From positions 124,001-188,000 of the forward strand of contig JAAVCP010000028.1 of assembly GCA_014802265.1 (NCBI GenBank): a DNA stretch of 64,000 nucleotides, read 5' to 3'. Below are positions 45,515 to 54,177 of the stretch, one piece after another. This DNA is from Bacteroides sp. (lineage in GTDB: Bacteria; Bacteroidota; Bacteroidia; Bacteroidales; Muribaculaceae). The translations under genes were made by a program, and so were the position numbers. The notes beneath the pieces are model-generated. The model worked only from the letters and a program-made list of their open reading frames with translations. It was not told where the DNA came from and ran no database searches. Every line of letters starts with the position of its first letter. The stretch's first letter is position 1.

Positions 45515-45826
45515 TTATTTCTTACTGGTCCGTGTGCAGTCGTTATAACAACTGTCCCTACAGGTAGCATTACAATGTCCACGACAATTTCCAGCACATG
45601 TATGCCCACAGCCATCTGCCGCACACGATGTCTGACAACCTCCTGTGCAACGACCTTTACATGAATTTGAACATGAATTATCACAATCATATCCAATGGT
45701 TGTGGCATTTCCTAAAACTGGCACATTTGCGAGGGCAATGGCACCGAGGATAGGCAACGCTGCTTTTGCTGCGTTCTTGAAGAAGCTACGTCGTGATTGC
45801 AGTTCTCCATTCTGATTCTGTTTCAT
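45515..45826 (-). CDS. Cys-rich CXXX-repeat peptide precursor with twin-arginine signal
   Basis: 103 residues from the ATG at 45826. Residues 11-17 are SRRSFFK, the Tat consensus, followed by a moderately hydrophobic stretch (ALPILGAIALANVPVLGNAT) and a likely cleavage near 41. The mature part (from about 42) holds 13 cysteines; all but one neighbouring pair are spaced C-X3-C, the exception being CAADGC with four. The X positions are small or polar (Gly, Ser, Asn, Thr, Asp) with several Arg/His. The downstream radical SAM enzymes point to a modified peptide (RiPP). An upstream longer frame runs through the structured leader and is rejected. Activity unknown. Confidence 0.85.
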   Translation of the reverse strand: MKQNQNGELQSRRSFFKNAAKAALPILGAIALANVPVLGNATTIGYDCDNSCSNSCKGRCTGGCQTSCAADGCGHTCAGNCRGHCNATCRDSCYNDCTRTSKK

Positions 45827-45879
45827 GACATAAATATCACGTCCTATAGGCTTCCCGGATTGAGACTTTGAGAGATTAT

Positions 45880-46206
45880 ACAAAAAAGCGTGAAAGCCTG
45901 TATCGGTTGCTCTCCCTTCTGATAGAGGCTCTCGCATTGCCCGTCCAAGTAGAAAGAGCAACGTCGAAGCCTCACGCTGTATGATATACAGCAGCCTCTT
46001 CGCAGAGACTACGAATTATCATACCCGAAAGACATCTACCGTTGCTATTCCCTGACTTGGACAAAAGAATTTGCGAGATTCCTATCAGTCAAGAATTAGC
46101 GCTGATAAACGCTTTTAATCTGTGTATATTTACCATGACTCTCATGTCATGGTGAAAATTGCACATCCCACCAGCTTACCCATATCGGGCTTCGACAAGC
46201 GATATG
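45880..46206 (-). ncRNA. Structured leader RNA of the Cys-rich peptide operon with alternative pairings
   Basis: Transcribed from the promoter at 46212-46242. Order on the minus strand: hairpin CATATC(46206)/GATATG(46181), hairpin ACCATGAC/GTCATGGT (46153-46132), then segment 1 at 46062-46055, segment 2 at 46046-46040, segment 3 at 45963-45955, segment 4 at 45950-45943 and segment 5 at 45913-45906. Segments 1:4 and 2:3 nest as one helix; segment 3 can instead pair with 5 inside an outer stem 45978-45972/45893-45887 that runs into six U (45887-45882). This is the logic of an antiterminator and terminator. It could also be a free-standing small RNA. I do not recognise an Rfam family. Confidence 0.6.
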
Positions 46207-46211
46207 CGTCG

Positions 46212-46242
46212 CAAAATTAATAAGAATTTTCAACTCTACAAA
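46212..46242 (-). promoter_or_regulatory. Promoter of the leader RNA and Cys-rich peptide operon
   Basis: On the minus strand TTTG (46242-46239), a 19-base spacer and TAATTTTG (46219-46212). Canonical; transcription would begin about where the first hairpin of the leader starts. No comparable box lies between the leader's U tract and the precursor start. Confidence 0.72.
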
Positions 46243-46508
46243 TATTTTTATCAATTATATCAAAGAAATTACACTATATTTTCATAAAAAATGGGAATAT
46301 CATGTGAAATGACATATAAATTCACAATCTATTTTCCAAATTCCAAAAAATTATTAAATTGCATACAAACCATTATTACTCTGTAATGCAATATTCATTA
46401 ATCCATTTACAGACTTTGGATTCAAGCTAATAGTCGGTAATGAGAACTCTAAACCTTTTCTTAATCACGTTTTAAATATTAAATAGAGGTCACTGATGAA
46501 TGCGTCAA

Positions 46509-46516
46509 TAATTTTG
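46509..46516 (+). promoter_or_regulatory. -7 box before a tiny reading frame
   Basis: TAATTTTG matches TAnnTTTG, 26 bases before the ATG at 46543. No clear TTTG at the expected distance upstream. Confidence 0.35.
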
Positions 46517-46542
46517 ATATACACTTAATAATATGGAGGACT

Positions 46543-46647
46543 ATGGACAAAATGCCTTTCACTATTGAAAATCCCCTCTTTACCAACCTTGAAGACATGG
46601 CAACTTACGCAATCAAATATCCTACATGTCAGATTTTACTTATGTAA
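46543..46647 (+). CDS. Candidate 34-residue small protein
   Basis: ATG preceded by GGAGGA eight bases upstream, a -7 box further up, and a long hairpin starting 6 bases after the stop, so the parts of a tiny gene are all present. The peptide begins MDKMPFTIENPLF and ends TCQILLM; no similarity is recognised. It stands in the otherwise empty stretch 46243-46738, which is AT-rich and shows nothing else that I can support. It could be a chance frame. Confidence 0.3.
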   Translation: MDKMPFTIENPLFTNLEDMATYAIKYPTCQILLM

Positions 46648-46652
46648 ACTGG

Positions 46653-46691
46653 TAAGACGCAGGCGATCAAAAACAGATCGTCTGCGTCTTA
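46653..46691. terminator. Hairpin between the tiny frame and the 1472-residue gene
   Basis: TAAGACGCAGGCGATC (46653-46668) pairs with GATCGTCTGCGTCTTA (46676-46691), one G-U pair. Lies 47 bases past the stop of the minus-strand 1472-residue gene, so it may serve either strand. Confidence 0.65.
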
Positions 46692-46738
46692 CTAAAATTT
46701 ATAATTATCAGAATTTGTAAATTAAACGGAATATTCGA

Positions 46739-49700
46739 TTATTTTACCATTACTTTCCAGATCTTGCCATCAACCCTTACGAGTATAATACCGGGAGATA
46801 CAGGAAGAGATAATTCATCGGTATCACATTGGGTTCCGGTGATGACCATTCCATCGGGTGTGAGCAATTCTATATGCTTGCCCATTGCATTCAATATGAC
46901 TACCTGCCCCTCTGTTGCAAACACTTTAATATCTGAAGAATCTACACCAGATATTGACGATAAGGCAGCACTTGCTTCATTGGAAAGAAGTCCGCGCTCA
47001 GTGTTACCGTCAAGTATATATACCGGACGCACTCTATAAATATCACTTGCGGCATTGTTCTCCTCATCAGTGTAAGTGCAATTAGGAGCAACATTCTCGG
47101 CAATGACGGCACCATTACGAACTATGTCGTAGCCTGTGTACACAGCGTTTGCCAAAGCAGGAGTATAGGTTATGTCATCAAGGAACAGACAACAACCGTC
47201 AGTTGTGGTGTAACGCAAGGCAAAATATTTAGCATTGTCCGGGAGTGTCACTGAATATGAGGTCCAATCCTCCGAAGCATAACCAATCTTTTCAAGAAGA
47301 GTAAAGTCTTCACGGCTATTACCGTCTGCAGACACCATCACCTGAAGTTCTTCATATACACCTGCCATTGCGGCTGCCATCATAAATGATATTTCACTAC
47401 CACCTGCAACACGGGGAGAAATCAACCAGTCATCAGCAGTCACGCTGAAGTCAGGAGATACAGCAACTGCCATGCGCTCTCCGGAGAAAGGAAGATAAGT
47501 GTTATTATATGGAGCATTCTGTACAGTTGAACGGTCCCAAATAATCCAACCGGTAGGATTATTTTCCGGTGTATGATAGGGGAAACAATATCCTATGGTG
47601 TATTCTTCATCACCATCAATATTAGTAAATTCACCTAATGTAGGAGTTATAAGGAACGGATCGCAGTTTTCAAAACCCTCGGCATTATCTTCCACCATAG
47701 GCTTAGACCATGAAAGGAGTATATTTCCATTCTCTGTTTTCTCTGCATTCAGATCTGTAACGACAGGACGGTTACCTGCTGAAATCGATATACTTGCTTT
47801 CATTTCATCATTAGCCGGATTTTTATCGGGTGTAATAATTCGTGCTATAAGATCAGCTACACCGATATAATTTGGATTATCTATATTGAATTTGAATCCG
47901 ACAGATGCTGACTCACTTGGAGAAAGAATAATTTTTTCCGGTTCAGACATCAAAACACCTTCTGCTATGACTTTACCTTCAAGACTGATTTGAGCAACAC
48001 AATCAGGCAACTCCAGATCTTCATAGCCATTATTGCTCAATGTCACCTCAAATATAGAGTCTTCACCCAAATATAAGCTACGGCTACCGTCAACATTTTT
48101 TACAGCTCCATCATTGCTATAGGCACCAAATATTGAATAAGAAGCGAAAATCAGACATTGGTCAGTACCATCATACTGTGGTTCGATTGCAATCTGAGCC
48201 CAAGAACATTCATTAAATCCTTCCGGGAGCACCGCAACTACAGTCTGATAACCCTTAGGCATCTCCTTAGCCTTGATGTCAAGCACAGGTGTCTTGTCAC
48301 CTTTTGATGATAAGCCATAAAGAATCACATCAGGAGTCTTATCACCAAAGAAGAATTTGAAGTATGCCATTATTCTCTCGCCATAATTCGGATTAAACTT
48401 AGGAAGGATCATAGAGCCCTTAGTTGGATATCCATTACCATTTACACCTATAACAATAAAATCCCCAATTTCCGAAGCATCCTCCTCATACCATTCAGGA
48501 TATGAATAAGTCCAACCTGCCTGATATTCGTCACCACCATTTGACATCAGAGGCTCATATTTGCCTCCCATCGTCATATAATCATTCATCGGAAGACTAT
48601 AGGGGGTTCCCATAGCCACAGGCACATTAATAGACTCCTCTGACGGACCTGACGAGTTGCAGGGGGTTATGGAGTAGTACCATGCACGCTGCGGTGCACC
48701 ATCAGCCAACCTGTAAGTAAACGTGGTGACTTCCACTTCGTCATCAAGCATTAACCAACCTTCTTCATCAGAGAAAATGCTGACCTCATAATAGAGTGAT
48801 TCAGGATCTATATAGCCACCATGAACTCCAGCCGTGGGGGCAGTCCAAGTTATGGTCACCTCCATATTATCTTCAGAAAGAACATAATCAACTTCATCAG
48901 GCGCAACAGCTGTGTCAATACCGGCATAGAATTCATCAGAATAGATTTTTGTACCCTCTTTAGTTTGCAAAGCAACTCGGGTCATTCCTTCCGGCACGCG
49001 CAGAGTCACAGAGATACGTTCTCCCGGTTGCCCTACTGCTTCAACAGTTTCTTTATCCGAGCTTACGCTTACTTCTACAGGACCATCGAGTGGCGTACCC
49101 GCGATCGTGGTTGAGGGAAGTGTAAATGCTACTTCAGCTTTTTCCAACCCCATTGCATCAGGTGTCACCACAATATCCGTAACGTTATCAGGGGCAGTGA
49201 CAGGAGTGCCTGTACTGTCGAGTATTATGTCGTAGATATCTATCGAGGCAGCATCTAAAAGACGCAATGCTATGTAGCAAGGTCCCTCAGAAATCGGATT
49301 CATGTAACAATTAACAATATCATAAAATCCTTCTTTAAGTGTCATCACACCAATTGAAGTCATAGACTTCTTAGTGGGAGCCGAACCCATGAGTATTTCT
49401 ATTCTTGGAGAATGCTCACTATCTACTTCAGCATTAAACGATAGGATATGACGCATTCCGGCGTCTGTAATTTTATAGGCAGGCGTTATTACCCATTCAT
49501 CCACCATAGAAGGTGTGGTTTCCTCAAAACGATAAAATATTCCATACCAGTCGTCATATCCCCATGTATTGCCATCATTGTCACCATCAATCACTGTGAA
49601 GGCAGCCCATTCATTCTCTTCCGGATGAATAGTCGTGCCTAAAGAAAGCACACCACCAGGAGTAACACCGGAAGTAGCAGCCTCACTCCGTTTATCATGA

Positions 49701-51157
49701 GAAATAGCATAGACCTCAATTTCATTAAAAGAGAATTCTTCCGGCAATTCAAGTTCCATATAAGTATCTGAGGTTTCTCCGTATTGCTCACCGTTGAGCC
49801 ATACCTCGTATCTCAGGTTATCAACATAACCACCCTCAGCTCCAATAGTCACGGCATCCCATTTCGCAACATTACCTTCCAATCTTAAATTAGCGGGGAC
49901 TGCCGGAGTATCATATCCGAAATATTTTCTGAACTTTAGAACAGGACCTTCCTTTTCACCTGCTGCTACGCGGGCTGTAATAATCCGTAATCCTTCCTGC
50001 ATATTATCAAGTGAGATCTCTACAGCGGAACCGGGTTGAAGATTTTCTTTTTTCACATAGTCTTCACCGTCAATCTTCACATATAAATCAAGCGAACCAG
50101 TCAAAGAACTGCCATCTACTGCAGACGAAGGCATATCAAATGTAATTGATCCGGAAAGAGCCGGACCCTCTACATCGACGCTTTTCAGTGAGGGAGCCGC
50201 CGGAGTATCGAATGTATAAACCTCATCAGGTGTAAACATAATCATATACTGACGAAGTTCCTCCTCAGACCATGAGTGAGTCCGCTCTACTGAATATGAA
50301 TTAGCATCAATCCTCAGAATTGAACTCTCTGCAGTAGCCTCTATAACCTGACATACGTATGCATCATCAATGGGGCTATACACCATCGATGTATTGGAGA
50401 ATGCCAAAGAAACCGGGAGGCGACATAGCGTTTTGCCGGTGCCGGTCTTTGTATCAAGCATAACCAGACGTGAATCAGTGGTCAAACCCACCACTGCATC
50501 TTTTTTCTCATCATAGGTCATTGCCAAACAGATATCATTCTGGGCAACGTCGGTATTAAGAGGGGTAAATGTAAATGTGACAGGATCAAATTTATTAAAC
50601 ATATACCCATCCAATTCCTCTGTATAGGTATAGGCGTATGCCTCATTAAGCTGAGGATCATAGACAGCAGTAATGGCAGCATGAGCAGGATTCTGATCCA
50701 TATCTTCCATATAGACTATCTCACCGGTAGCTATATCATAGTCCATTCGACTGACATATATGGTGCCATACATGTAGAGTGAACTGATACCATATATCTT
50801 GCCGTCATATATGAAGCCTGTGGTCGGGAACCAATACTGGGAGCCCTCCCACTGCATTGTTTCCTTACCGTCATAATTAAATTCTATAAGGGCGGCAGGC
50901 TGCGGAGCAAGACGCATCGCCATGATGCTTGAGCCAGATGCATTGACGCGTGAGGGCATACTTATTTTCGGTATCCTCCGGATTGCCTTAAACGGTTTGG
51001 TGGAGACAACGACAGGTTCCTGAGTCCTGGTATGACCGGAAATCAGATTTACTGTCGGTTTCTTTAATTCTCTTGCTGACGCTTCATGTAAGTCTGACCA
51101 CATGCACGTGACCGAACTAAGCATCATAGCAATAAGACTGTAAATTTTCAGTTTCAT
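46739..51157 (-). CDS. Giant secreted multi-domain protein (FN3, choice-of-anchor J) with sorting tail
   Basis: 1472 residues. Signal peptide (MKLKIYSLIAMMLSSVTCMWS). About 85-310 is a beta-propeller-like region (FIYDGKIYGISSLYMYGTIYVSRMDYD, TYDEKKDAVVGLTTDSRLVMLDTKTG). Then several fibronectin III-type modules alternate with choice-of-anchor J/cleaved-adhesin domains, two of the latter being clear (near 515-650, DGDNDGNTWGYDDWYGIFY, and near 1230-1350, TADDWLISPRVAGG...FLDDITY). A CARDB-like module lies near 1040-1140. The last 60 residues (ILNAMGKHIELLTPDGMVI...KIWKVMVK) are a type IX-like tail. Probably a surface adhesin or scaffold. A TPR/LuxR regulator lies upstream. Confidence 0.85.
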   Translation of the reverse strand: MKLKIYSLIAMMLSSVTCMWSDLHEASARELKKPTVNLISGHTRTQEPVVVSTKPFKAIRRIPKISMPSRVNASGSSIMAMRLAPQPAALIEFNYDGKETMQWEGSQYWFPTTGFIYDGKIYGISSLYMYGTIYVSRMDYDIATGEIVYMEDMDQNPAHAAITAVYDPQLNEAYAYTYTEELDGYMFNKFDPVTFTFTPLNTDVAQNDICLAMTYDEKKDAVVGLTTDSRLVMLDTKTGTGKTLCRLPVSLAFSNTSMVYSPIDDAYVCQVIEATAESSILRIDANSYSVERTHSWSEEELRQYMIMFTPDEVYTFDTPAAPSLKSVDVEGPALSGSITFDMPSSAVDGSSLTGSLDLYVKIDGEDYVKKENLQPGSAVEISLDNMQEGLRIITARVAAGEKEGPVLKFRKYFGYDTPAVPANLRLEGNVAKWDAVTIGAEGGYVDNLRYEVWLNGEQYGETSDTYMELELPEEFSFNEIEVYAISHDKRSEAATSGVTPGGVLSLGTTIHPEENEWAAFTVIDGDNDGNTWGYDDWYGIFYRFEETTPSMVDEWVITPAYKITDAGMRHILSFNAEVDSEHSPRIEILMGSAPTKKSMTSIGVMTLKEGFYDIVNCYMNPISEGPCYIALRLLDAASIDIYDIILDSTGTPVTAPDNVTDIVVTPDAMGLEKAEVAFTLPSTTIAGTPLDGPVEVSVSSDKETVEAVGQPGERISVTLRVPEGMTRVALQTKEGTKIYSDEFYAGIDTAVAPDEVDYVLSEDNMEVTITWTAPTAGVHGGYIDPESLYYEVSIFSDEEGWLMLDDEVEVTTFTYRLADGAPQRAWYYSITPCNSSGPSEESINVPVAMGTPYSLPMNDYMTMGGKYEPLMSNGGDEYQAGWTYSYPEWYEEDASEIGDFIVIGVNGNGYPTKGSMILPKFNPNYGERIMAYFKFFFGDKTPDVILYGLSSKGDKTPVLDIKAKEMPKGYQTVVAVLPEGFNECSWAQIAIEPQYDGTDQCLIFASYSIFGAYSNDGAVKNVDGSRSLYLGEDSIFEVTLSNNGYEDLELPDCVAQISLEGKVIAEGVLMSEPEKIILSPSESASVGFKFNIDNPNYIGVADLIARIITPDKNPANDEMKASISISAGNRPVVTDLNAEKTENGNILLSWSKPMVEDNAEGFENCDPFLITPTLGEFTNIDGDEEYTIGYCFPYHTPENNPTGWIIWDRSTVQNAPYNNTYLPFSGERMAVAVSPDFSVTADDWLISPRVAGGSEISFMMAAAMAGVYEELQVMVSADGNSREDFTLLEKIGYASEDWTSYSVTLPDNAKYFALRYTTTDGCCLFLDDITYTPALANAVYTGYDIVRNGAVIAENVAPNCTYTDEENNAASDIYRVRPVYILDGNTERGLLSNEASAALSSISGVDSSDIKVFATEGQVVILNAMGKHIELLTPDGMVITGTQCDTDELSLPVSPGIILVRVDGKIWKVMVK

Positions 51158-51211
51158 AGTTGATGGTGTTAAAAGTTACATCAATTTTCTTGCGCATTGA
51201 AATTTGATGCT

Positions 51212-51243
51212 CAAAATTAGTCAGTAAAACAACTTTATTCCAA
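51212..51243 (-). promoter_or_regulatory. Promoter of the 1472-residue protein gene
   Basis: On the minus strand TTG (51243-51241), a 21-base spacer and TAATTTTG (51219-51212). Leader about 50 nt. Confidence 0.6.
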
Positions 51244-51319
51244 TAAAACAAGTCAGAAATAGTAACTACAAAATTTCAAATTAGTGTATTTTTATATCTA
51301 TTAAAAGACGCTAACTATC

Positions 51320-52924
51320 TTATTTTTCGAAAACTTTATTATCTATTTGCAAATTTGCCTCCTTATAATGAGTCAATAGCACCTCTTCAAGGTTATCTTC
51401 CTGCTCAAGCCCCAATACCCTCCTCAACCGATAACGGTTTTGATTAACTGATTTGGGCAAAACTCCCGTGATGCAACTGATCTCCTGAGTTGTCAAACCA
51501 TGACAGAGATATATGGCAAGTTTGCGGTCAGCAGGATTCAGTTCACTGCCAATACTACCCTCAAGTTTGGTTATAAACCGCTCGTCTTCCTCTTCAGCAA
51601 TTATGTTAAAGGCATTTCTTCTTTCAGGCAACGCATTCTGCAAAATTGATGCTGACACATCTTTTATCTTTGCCTGAAGTTGAGAGTCATCAGTTTTTAT
51701 ATTTTTAAGAGATTGGCGTATTCTGGTAAGCATGGAGCCAAACCCTTTATAAAGGATTTCAAGTTTTATTGATTCTCCTCGCAAGCCGGATATTTCCTCC
51801 TTCAAATTCTCTACCATGTCACGATATTCGGCACGCTTTTTCTTTAATATTATCGTAAAAACTAAAATACATATCACTAACACTAATAACACTACCACAA
51901 CTAATACCCCAAAATAACTCTGTCTATCAGATTTCCCGGCAGCAGAACTTGGGGTACCCAATTCCTCACGACACCATTGCAGAATCTTGTCAGCTTCCAT
52001 TGCATGGTCGGCTGCCAACCTATCCCTTTCCTTATTGGCAGCCTCTCGTAACTCTACCAATCTTTGCATACAGGCGTATGACATGGCAGGATTATTCTGA
52101 CGTGAATAAATATTACCCCAAAGCTGTAGACCCTCAGTTTCATATTTCAACTGACCAAGTTTCTTAGCTATCGCACATGCCTTGTCAATCTCTTTTATTG
52201 CCTCCTGATAATCTCCCTGACGGAAATGATAACGTGCCATAGCCAGATAGGCAGGTGCCATAAGAGTATTACAGTTGCCCTCAAAGACAGCTTCAATACA
52301 CTTTTGAAGAATATCAAGTTGTATATGAGAATTATCTTCCAGGCGTTCAGCATGGATTATGGCATTAGCATATAAATATTTACTCCCAATGGAATCAGCC
52401 AACGATTCTGCCTTTTCAAAATATTCCAGTGCCTGCTTCTTCCTGCCTGACTGTTGACATATTTCCCCTAAATTTATACCCAAACGAATGTGAGCATCAA
52501 TCTGAGTGCTGTCTCTATCCGTTTCTTCATACAGTCTTTTAAAAGTCTTTTCAGCTTCTTCCAAGTCACCGTTAAGATACTGAAAAGAGGCAGATGTGGC
52601 TATTAAATGATTTTTGAGTTCAATACTGTCGGATGCGCAATAATACAGTGCATTCTCTATGAGTGGACCCGCAAGAAACCACTCCCCGTTTTCGATAAGA
52701 AACACCGAAAAATCATTAAGCAGAATGGCGGCTTTATTCTTCCGCTCCGTATTATTGAAAGTGGATTTAAGCTCGGTAAACTGCTGCGTAAGATCGCCTA
52801 TAGTAATGTATTCCTGTGGTGGCGTTATAGAGTCATTAACTTTATTATCAGCATATATATGTAGATTCGCTGTGAAAAATGATCCACAGAGAAGCATAAT
52901 GAGGAAGAGAAATCGAAGATTCAT
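51320..52924 (-). CDS. TPR-containing membrane regulator with C-terminal LuxR/GerE-type HTH
   Basis: 534 residues. Signal anchor (about 1-25), TPR repeats (about 70-300), membrane helix (337-360), a coiled coil (365-430) and a C-terminal HTH (about 462-505: LNPADRKLAIYLCHGLTTQEISCITGVLPKSVNQNRYRLRRVLGL), which has the LuxR/GerE pattern rather than the AraC pattern of the four similar regulators here. It follows a sensor kinase on the same strand by 33 bases and precedes the 1472-residue secreted protein by 162 bases. The latter is the likely target by position. Confidence 0.85.
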   Translation of the reverse strand: MNLRFLFLIMLLCGSFFTANLHIYADNKVNDSITPPQEYITIGDLTQQFTELKSTFNNTERKNKAAILLNDFSVFLIENGEWFLAGPLIENALYYCASDSIELKNHLIATSASFQYLNGDLEEAEKTFKRLYEETDRDSTQIDAHIRLGINLGEICQQSGRKKQALEYFEKAESLADSIGSKYLYANAIIHAERLEDNSHIQLDILQKCIEAVFEGNCNTLMAPAYLAMARYHFRQGDYQEAIKEIDKACAIAKKLGQLKYETEGLQLWGNIYSRQNNPAMSYACMQRLVELREAANKERDRLAADHAMEADKILQWCREELGTPSSAAGKSDRQSYFGVLVVVVLLVLVICILVFTIILKKKRAEYRDMVENLKEEISGLRGESIKLEILYKGFGSMLTRIRQSLKNIKTDDSQLQAKIKDVSASILQNALPERRNAFNIIAEEEDERFITKLEGSIGSELNPADRKLAIYLCHGLTTQEISCITGVLPKSVNQNRYRLRRVLGLEQEDNLEEVLLTHYKEANLQIDNKVFEK

Positions 52925-52957
52925 TTTTTAAAGTTTTATTTTTGTATTCCTGAATTT

Positions 52958-54175
52958 TCAGGCAGGGGGCAGCTCAATGCGGAAGGTGGTGCCCTTGCCG
53001 AGTTCGGAGTCTTTTACAAATATTTTACCACCGTGATAATCCTCAATTATACGCTTTACGAGGGTCAAGCCGAGACCCCAGCCTCGCTTCTTGGTGGTAA
53101 ATCCCGGGGAGAACACATTCTTGAAATTCTTGCGAGGAATACCCTTTCCAGTGTCCTTGACCTCTATCCATACCTTTCCCTTCTCCATGCCGGTGGTGAT
53201 GGTAATGGTGCCTTCCCCTCCCATAGCGTCGACGGCATTCTTCGTAAGATTTTCCATTACCCATTCAAAAAGAGGTATAGACAGCAAGACACCGTGGTCA
53301 TCTTCCGATAGATTCATCACAATCTTAACTTTGCCGGAGATACGGCTCTTCATATATTGAAGCGACTGTCCCACAATCTCATTTATATATTCGAGTTGCA
53401 TTTCCGGCATAGAACCTATCTTTGAAAAACGGTCGGCAATAACAGAAAGTCGCTTCACGTCTTTATTCATCTCATCAGTAATCTCTTTGTCAACGCCGGT
53501 GCTTTCCAAATATTCATTCCATGCCATAAGTGACGATATAGGGGTACCAAGCTGATGAGCTGTCTCCTTCGACAAGCCCGCCCACACGCGGTTTTGCTCG
53601 GCTCTCTTGGTATAGACCACTGCAATATAGATGATTACCACCAGAATAATCATCACAGCAAGCTGTATGTAAGGATACATGCTCAACCGCTTGAGCAGAA
53701 TCGAATCCTCATAATAGATATACTGATAATTATTGAAATAAATCTCAACCCGTATGAAGTGGGGATCAGTGGCAGCAATTGCCGACAAGGGTTTACCCTG
53801 ACCTGCCTTCTTCAACCTTTTGGTAAGAAAATCCTTATTCTTTTGCGACAGCTCATCAAAAGTCGCCCCCTCGGGATTAACTTCATCCGGCAATCGGAAA
53901 TTTCGGTAATCCACTATATTATACGCCGAATCACTGACAAGCACCGGAATAGAGTTGTTTTGACTTATAATTGCCAAAAGAAACTCAAAATCAGAATCAA
54001 TGTTTGATTTGGCAAGTTTCTCAGTTGCAGATGCCCAAATGTCCATTCTCTCCCTCTCCTGCTGCGCAAGCTCCTTCACCAGGCTGTTGCTGATCAGAAG
54101 AAAAAAGATTATGGCAATAACTGAGATACCCAAGAAAATAAATTTGCCTGTACGCTGGCGTTCATATATTCCCAT
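52958..54175 (-). CDS. Sensor histidine kinase
   Basis: 405 residues. Two membrane helices (about 11-30 and 168-188) bracket a periplasmic sensor of about 135 residues. The H-box is KETAHQLGTPISSLMAW with H207; the N-box ENLTKNAVDAMGGEG, G1 VKDTGKGIP, F box and G2 GWGLGLTLVKRIIE are intact, so it should be an active kinase. No HAMP domain and no response regulator gene lies beside it. The gene is between a HAD phosphatase and the TPR/LuxR regulator with short gaps (2 and 33 bases). Confidence 0.93.
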   Translation of the reverse strand: MGIYERQRTGKFIFLGISVIAIIFFLLISNSLVKELAQQERERMDIWASATEKLAKSNIDSDFEFLLAIISQNNSIPVLVSDSAYNIVDYRNFRLPDEVNPEGATFDELSQKNKDFLTKRLKKAGQGKPLSAIAATDPHFIRVEIYFNNYQYIYYEDSILLKRLSMYPYIQLAVMIILVVIIYIAVVYTKRAEQNRVWAGLSKETAHQLGTPISSLMAWNEYLESTGVDKEITDEMNKDVKRLSVIADRFSKIGSMPEMQLEYINEIVGQSLQYMKSRISGKVKIVMNLSEDDHGVLLSIPLFEWVMENLTKNAVDAMGGEGTITITTGMEKGKVWIEVKDTGKGIPRKNFKNVFSPGFTTKKRGWGLGLTLVKRIIEDYHGGKIFVKDSELGKGTTFRIELPPA

Positions 54176-54177
54176 GA

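Noticed and set aside
45827-45961. N-terminal extension of the Cys-rich precursor by 45 residues
   Set aside because: The extension lies over the U tract and hairpin of the structured leader, and the ATG at 45826 gives a proper Tat signal near the N-terminus.
45880-46206. RNase P RNA, tmRNA, 6S RNA or SRP RNA as identity of the structured leader
   Set aside because: No GAGGAAAGTCC-like P4 element, no tRNA-like CCA end or tag frame, no SRP tetraloop hairpin, and no 6S layout that I can fit. A covariance search would settle it.
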